From positions 1-34,799 of the forward strand of contig NZ_FULE01000033.1 in the NCBI RefSeq assembly GCF_900163965.1: 34,799 bases of DNA, written 5' to 3'. Position 1 is the stretch's first letter. Every line of letters starts with the position of its first letter. Origin of the DNA: Vibrio ruber DSM 16370 (GTDB lineage Bacteria; Pseudomonadota; Gammaproteobacteria; Enterobacterales; Vibrionaceae). Shown here piece after piece: positions 31,852-34,799 of this stretch. The notes under the pieces are model-generated. The model worked only from the letters and a program-made list of their open reading frames with translations, ran no database searches and had not been told where the DNA came from. The translations under genes were made by a program, and so were the position numbers.

Positions 31852-33366
31852 TTACATCTGAGTCAGTTTGATCACGTCAGCGAGTTTGGCATCGACAGCC
31901 TTCGTTAATCGTGTTCCGTAATCCTGATCAGCGCGGTAAAAGTAACTCAGCATGGTATTTTTGATTTTCTGATCATTGACCTTACTGAGATCGGCTGCGA
32001 GATTGGTAATCAGATCTTGCTGATCCTGATCACTCAGGCTCCGATAAAACACACCGGCCTGATAGAAATTACGTGGCTGACTGATTGGGGCTTGCTGCAC
32101 CGTACCGTTGAGTTGGGTTGCGAGTGCACGATATTGCGTATCTTCAGACCAGTTGAGTTTTGAGCTTGGTTCGTAGTTCACATCTAAGTTAGTTTGACCG
32201 ATATTCGTGGCACCATCTTGATTATGGTTGCGAACCTGAACGAGTGGTCGGTTGATCGGTAGTTGTGCGACATTTGCACCAACGCGATAGAGCTGTGTAT
32301 CGGCATAGGCGAACAGGCGACCTTGTAAAAGTCGATCTTCAGACGGTTCAATTCCCGGAATGAGGTTCGAAGGCGCAAAAGCGGCTTGTTCGGTTTCCTG
32401 AAAGAAGTTATCCGGCACGCGGTTCAGCATCATGGTTCCGACTTTGGTTTCCGGCACGCCAAGCCACTCTTTAGTGGCATCCAGTCCGTTATAGTCGAGC
32501 TTGAACAGCGCTTCAGGTGTGAGGGTCTGGACATACAAATCCCACTTCGGATAATGACCGGCATTGATCTGCTGATACAGATCATTGGTCAGGTGATTGA
32601 AATCCTTTCCCTGCACCTCGGGCACTTCCTGAGGACGAAGTCCTTTGACACCTTGCTGGCTTTTCCAGTGGAATTTGACGTATTTCACATCGCCTTGTGC
32701 ATTAATCCATTTATAAGCATGAACACCAAACCCATCCATCATACGGTAGCTTGCCGGTGTACCGAGATTGGTATACACCCAAGTCAGCATGTTGGTTGAG
32801 CCCGGCTCATGACTGAAGAAATCAAAAAACCGGTTGGGATCCTGAACATTGGTGATCGGAGACGGTTTCAGAGAATGGACCATATCGGCAAATTTGATCG
32901 CATCGCGGATAAAGAAAATGGGTAAGTTATTACCGACCAGATCCCAGTTGCCTTGATCGGTATAAAATTTAGTCGCAAATCCGCGCGGATCCCGGAGTGT
33001 CTCCGGTGAGCCTTTCGGGTGTATCACCGTCGAAAAACGAACGAATACCGGCGTTTTTTTACCGGCTTCGGTAAATGGTGCAGCGGTTGTCAGCGCACTA
33101 AAATCGCCACTGGAGACAAACTCACCATGAGCCCCTGTACCACGGGCGTGAACCACGCGCTCGGGAATACGCTCTCTGGCAAAGCGTTGTAATTTTTGGA
33201 TCAGGTGAACATCTTGCAGTAACACACTGCCTCTGCTACCTGCTGTCAGAGAATTTTGATTATCACCAACCGGAGCACCATTGTCCCGGGTTAGCGTCTG
33301 AGCCTGACTTGTTAGTGTCAGTCCCAGTCCTATTGTTATGATTAAAAAGCCTTTTGACGTTCGCAT
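31852..33366 (-). CDS. katB: Periplasmic heme catalase KatB
   Basis: The 504-residue monofunctional catalase has a signal peptide (MRTSKGFLIITIGLGLTLTS, cut near AQA). The start is ATG 33366 because AAGGAA lies just before it; upstream in-frame ATGs have no such site. The catalytic His73 is in 'ERVVHARGTGAHGEF'. 'FVRFSTVIHPKGSPETLRDP' and 'DLVGNNLPIFFIRD' are the active-site surroundings, and the proximal heme tyrosine is in 'RLFAYADTQLYRVG'. It breaks down hydrogen peroxide in the periplasm. The AnkB-like gene follows. The 33367-33735 gap upstream is AT-rich and I see no gene in it. Confidence 0.95.
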   Translation of the reverse strand: MRTSKGFLIITIGLGLTLTSQAQTLTRDNGAPVGDNQNSLTAGSRGSVLLQDVHLIQKLQRFARERIPERVVHARGTGAHGEFVSSGDFSALTTAAPFTEAGKKTPVFVRFSTVIHPKGSPETLRDPRGFATKFYTDQGNWDLVGNNLPIFFIRDAIKFADMVHSLKPSPITNVQDPNRFFDFFSHEPGSTNMLTWVYTNLGTPASYRMMDGFGVHAYKWINAQGDVKYVKFHWKSQQGVKGLRPQEVPEVQGKDFNHLTNDLYQQINAGHYPKWDLYVQTLTPEALFKLDYNGLDATKEWLGVPETKVGTMMLNRVPDNFFQETEQAAFAPSNLIPGIEPSEDRLLQGRLFAYADTQLYRVGANVAQLPINRPLVQVRNHNQDGATNIGQTNLDVNYEPSSKLNWSEDTQYRALATQLNGTVQQAPISQPRNFYQAGVFYRSLSDQDQQDLITNLAADLSKVNDQKIKNTMLSYFYRADQDYGTRLTKAVDAKLADVIKLTQM

Positions 33367-33735
33367 GATGATTTCCTTCATGTATGACAAAAGCCCTTTC
33401 CTGCCCAAAATCGAGTATACACTTATGAAAGTTTATGAATAAAACGAATATTAACGATTAATATGATGGAAAAAAACGATTAAAAATATGATGTATTCGA
33501 GGGGCTATCGTATTTGTTACATCAAAAACAACATTACTTTTAACTCAATATCATAAAGGGAGAGTTGTCGCGTTGACTTAAAAAATTGAATGGGTTTCAG
33601 AATATTCAAATGATATTTTTGTTATTAATAAAAAGGGAGCCGAATGATAAAAAACCAGTCGCAGTTTTGATAGACACATCGCCATAAAACATGATAACTA
33701 ATTCTTACTCAATCAGATAAAGCTGGCTCCTTCTT

Positions 33736-34386
33736 ATGATGCACGATATAACGACCATGGCGATTACTGTTTTTATGGGATTTTTTGCCATGATGAATCC
33801 TATTGCCAATACCGCAGTATTCATCGGCTTGACTGCTAACCAAAATCAGCAACAGCGAAAAAATACAACCATTAAAGCTCTGTTCACCGCCTTTATTATC
33901 ATTACCGCATTCTGTCTGTTGGGAAAAGGTATCTTTGAAGTGTTTGGGATTACCTTACCTGCCTTAAGACTTTCCGGCGGTATTTTAGTCTTTATCGTTG
34001 GTTATAATATGTTACATGGTAGCGCGTCCAAGCTTCATTCTCACTCAGATACCACACTAGATGATGACGACAGAGATATTGCAATTTCGCCTTTGGCTCT
34101 GCCGATTCTGTCCGGACCGGGTACGATTGCTACCGCGATGAACTACTCGGCATCCGGACAAATGCTGCATATTATTATCACGATTATTTCATTTGCTTTA
34201 CTGTGCCTGATTACGTTCGTGTGCTTTTTATATGGTGCCAAATTAGTTGAAAAAATAGGAGAAGCGGGAATCAGTATTACAACAAGATTGATGGGCCTGA
34301 TTCTCACCATCATCGCTGCTCAAATGTTCATACAAGGCGTCCACGACGCGTATGTTCTGTTCCAGAGTTCAAATATAGGCAATTAA
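33736..34386 (+). CDS. MarC-family integral membrane protein
   Basis: The 216-residue protein has about six membrane helices and the MarC/YhgN family marks 'FFAMMNPIANTAVF' near the start, 'LRLSGGILVFIVGYNML' in the middle and 'PLALPILSGPGTIATAM' near residue 120. A short His- and Asp-rich loop ('LHSHSDTTLDDDDRD') lies between them. The family's function is still unsettled despite its historical link to multiple antibiotic resistance. It is a single gene divergent from katB and appears unrelated to the sugar genes. Confidence 0.9.
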   Translation: MMHDITTMAITVFMGFFAMMNPIANTAVFIGLTANQNQQQRKNTTIKALFTAFIIITAFCLLGKGIFEVFGITLPALRLSGGILVFIVGYNMLHGSASKLHSHSDTTLDDDDRDIAISPLALPILSGPGTIATAMNYSASGQMLHIIITIISFALLCLITFVCFLYGAKLVEKIGEAGISITTRLMGLILTIIAAQMFIQGVHDAYVLFQSSNIGN

Positions 34387-34661
34387 TGTTTTCATTCTCC
34401 CGCAATGGTCTTCTTTGTTGGGTAGTTGATTTGCGTGTCGTGAAACATTTTTAAAGCGAAGCCAAATTGAGCGATGCTCTCAGGGGGAAAATTCAAGGAT
34501 GATTTTTTATATTGTTTATCATGGTATATTGTTTGTTCTGGTTGTTATTATATCTATTTGATTTAGTTGTTTTTAATTGCTATTTTGCTCATCAGTGTTC
34601 ATTGAAAAATATCATCAGTCAATGAATTGTGTGTAGCTATATGTGTAGTAAAAAATAAATT
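34387..34661. other. Intergenic stretch before the integrase gene
   Basis: It is AT-rich with short repeats such as TATTGTTT (twice near 34517-34545) and TGTGTAG (twice near 34630-34648). I see no tRNA or gene. An attachment site for the integrase is expected here or nearby but I cannot point to its core. Confidence 0.3.
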
Positions 34662-34799
34662 ATGGCAGCAATTAACAAACTTTCAGATAAACAACTTAAG
34701 GCCATTCATGGCAAACCTTATACAGGGCGTCAGGTGGTTTCTGACGGTGCCGGACTCTCTGCAAGGATCTCTCCCAAAGGTAAAATTGCATGGGTCTAC
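34662..34799 (+). CDS. Phage-type tyrosine integrase, N-terminal part, cut by the window edge
   Basis: The 46 residues in view start MAAINKLSDKQLKAIHGKPY and continue with 'SDGAGLSARISPKGKIAWVY'. This is the DUF4102 arm-binding domain of P4/prophage-type tyrosine recombinases, recognised by 'DGxGLxxRxxPxGxxxWxx'. The catalytic domain lies beyond the window. Such genes usually stand at the edge of an integrative element, so an island probably begins here. Confidence 0.88.
   Translation, partial: MAAINKLSDKQLKAIHGKPYTGRQVVSDGAGLSARISPKGKIAWVY

Overview
The window looks like chromosomal DNA of a Vibrio or a close relative (Vibrionaceae). I infer this from gene content and family resemblance: a periplasmic KatB catalase with an AnkB partner, TRAP transport, PTS systems, a Cache-type chemoreceptor and Gram-negative signal peptides. 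No database search was possible.

Region by region. (1) Positions 1-233 are the end of an IS3-family element that continues off the left edge. (2) Positions 829-5709 are a visibly AT-rich catabolic island: a GntR/UTRA regulator with palindromic operators, a lactose/cellobiose-family PTS split into IIB, IIC and IIA, a GH4 6-phospho-glycosidase and a RidA-family protein. A frameshifted IS481-type transposase remnant closes it at 5712-5891, so insertion-sequence debris lies on both sides. (3) Positions 6078-23239 are a sulfated-glycan locus: five secreted sulfatases, an outer-membrane porin-like protein, a radical-SAM sulfatase maturase (anSME), a secreted protein of unknown function, a methyl-accepting chemotaxis protein and a BglF-like PTS IIBC without a IIA domain. 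(4) Positions 23511-30880 are one long minus-strand operon: mannonate dehydratase, a FadR-type regulator, a DctPQM TRAP transporter and a GH31 glycosidase. (5) Positions 31212-33366 hold katB-ankB, and 33736-34386 a MarC-family membrane protein. (6) The right edge enters a phage-type integrase gene, probably the start of an integrated element.

The main discovery is in region 3. Eight copies of a BglG/LicT-type ribonucleic antiterminator (RAT) sit in the leaders of its transcription units. Each overlaps the 5' arm of an intrinsic terminator that ends in a T tract. They precede the two-sulfatase minus operon, sulfatase 3, the porin, the sulfatase 4-maturase-unknown operon, sulfatase 5, the chemoreceptor and, as a tandem pair, the PTS gene. 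Two copies have compensatory base changes in the apical stem, which supports a conserved RNA hairpin. No antiterminator protein is encoded in the window, so it must act in trans.

The model is inference. A sulfated glycan or oligosaccharide crosses the porin and is desulfated in the periplasm by sulfatases whose catalytic serine was oxidised in the cytoplasm by the maturase. The freed sugar is taken up by the IIBC permease, whose IIB domain would control an unseen BglG-type protein. That protein would open all seven transcription units at once, including sensing by the chemoreceptor. CRP-like half-site motifs upstream of seven of the eight RATs suggest added catabolite control. All five sulfatases are of the serine type, which fits dependence on the linked maturase.
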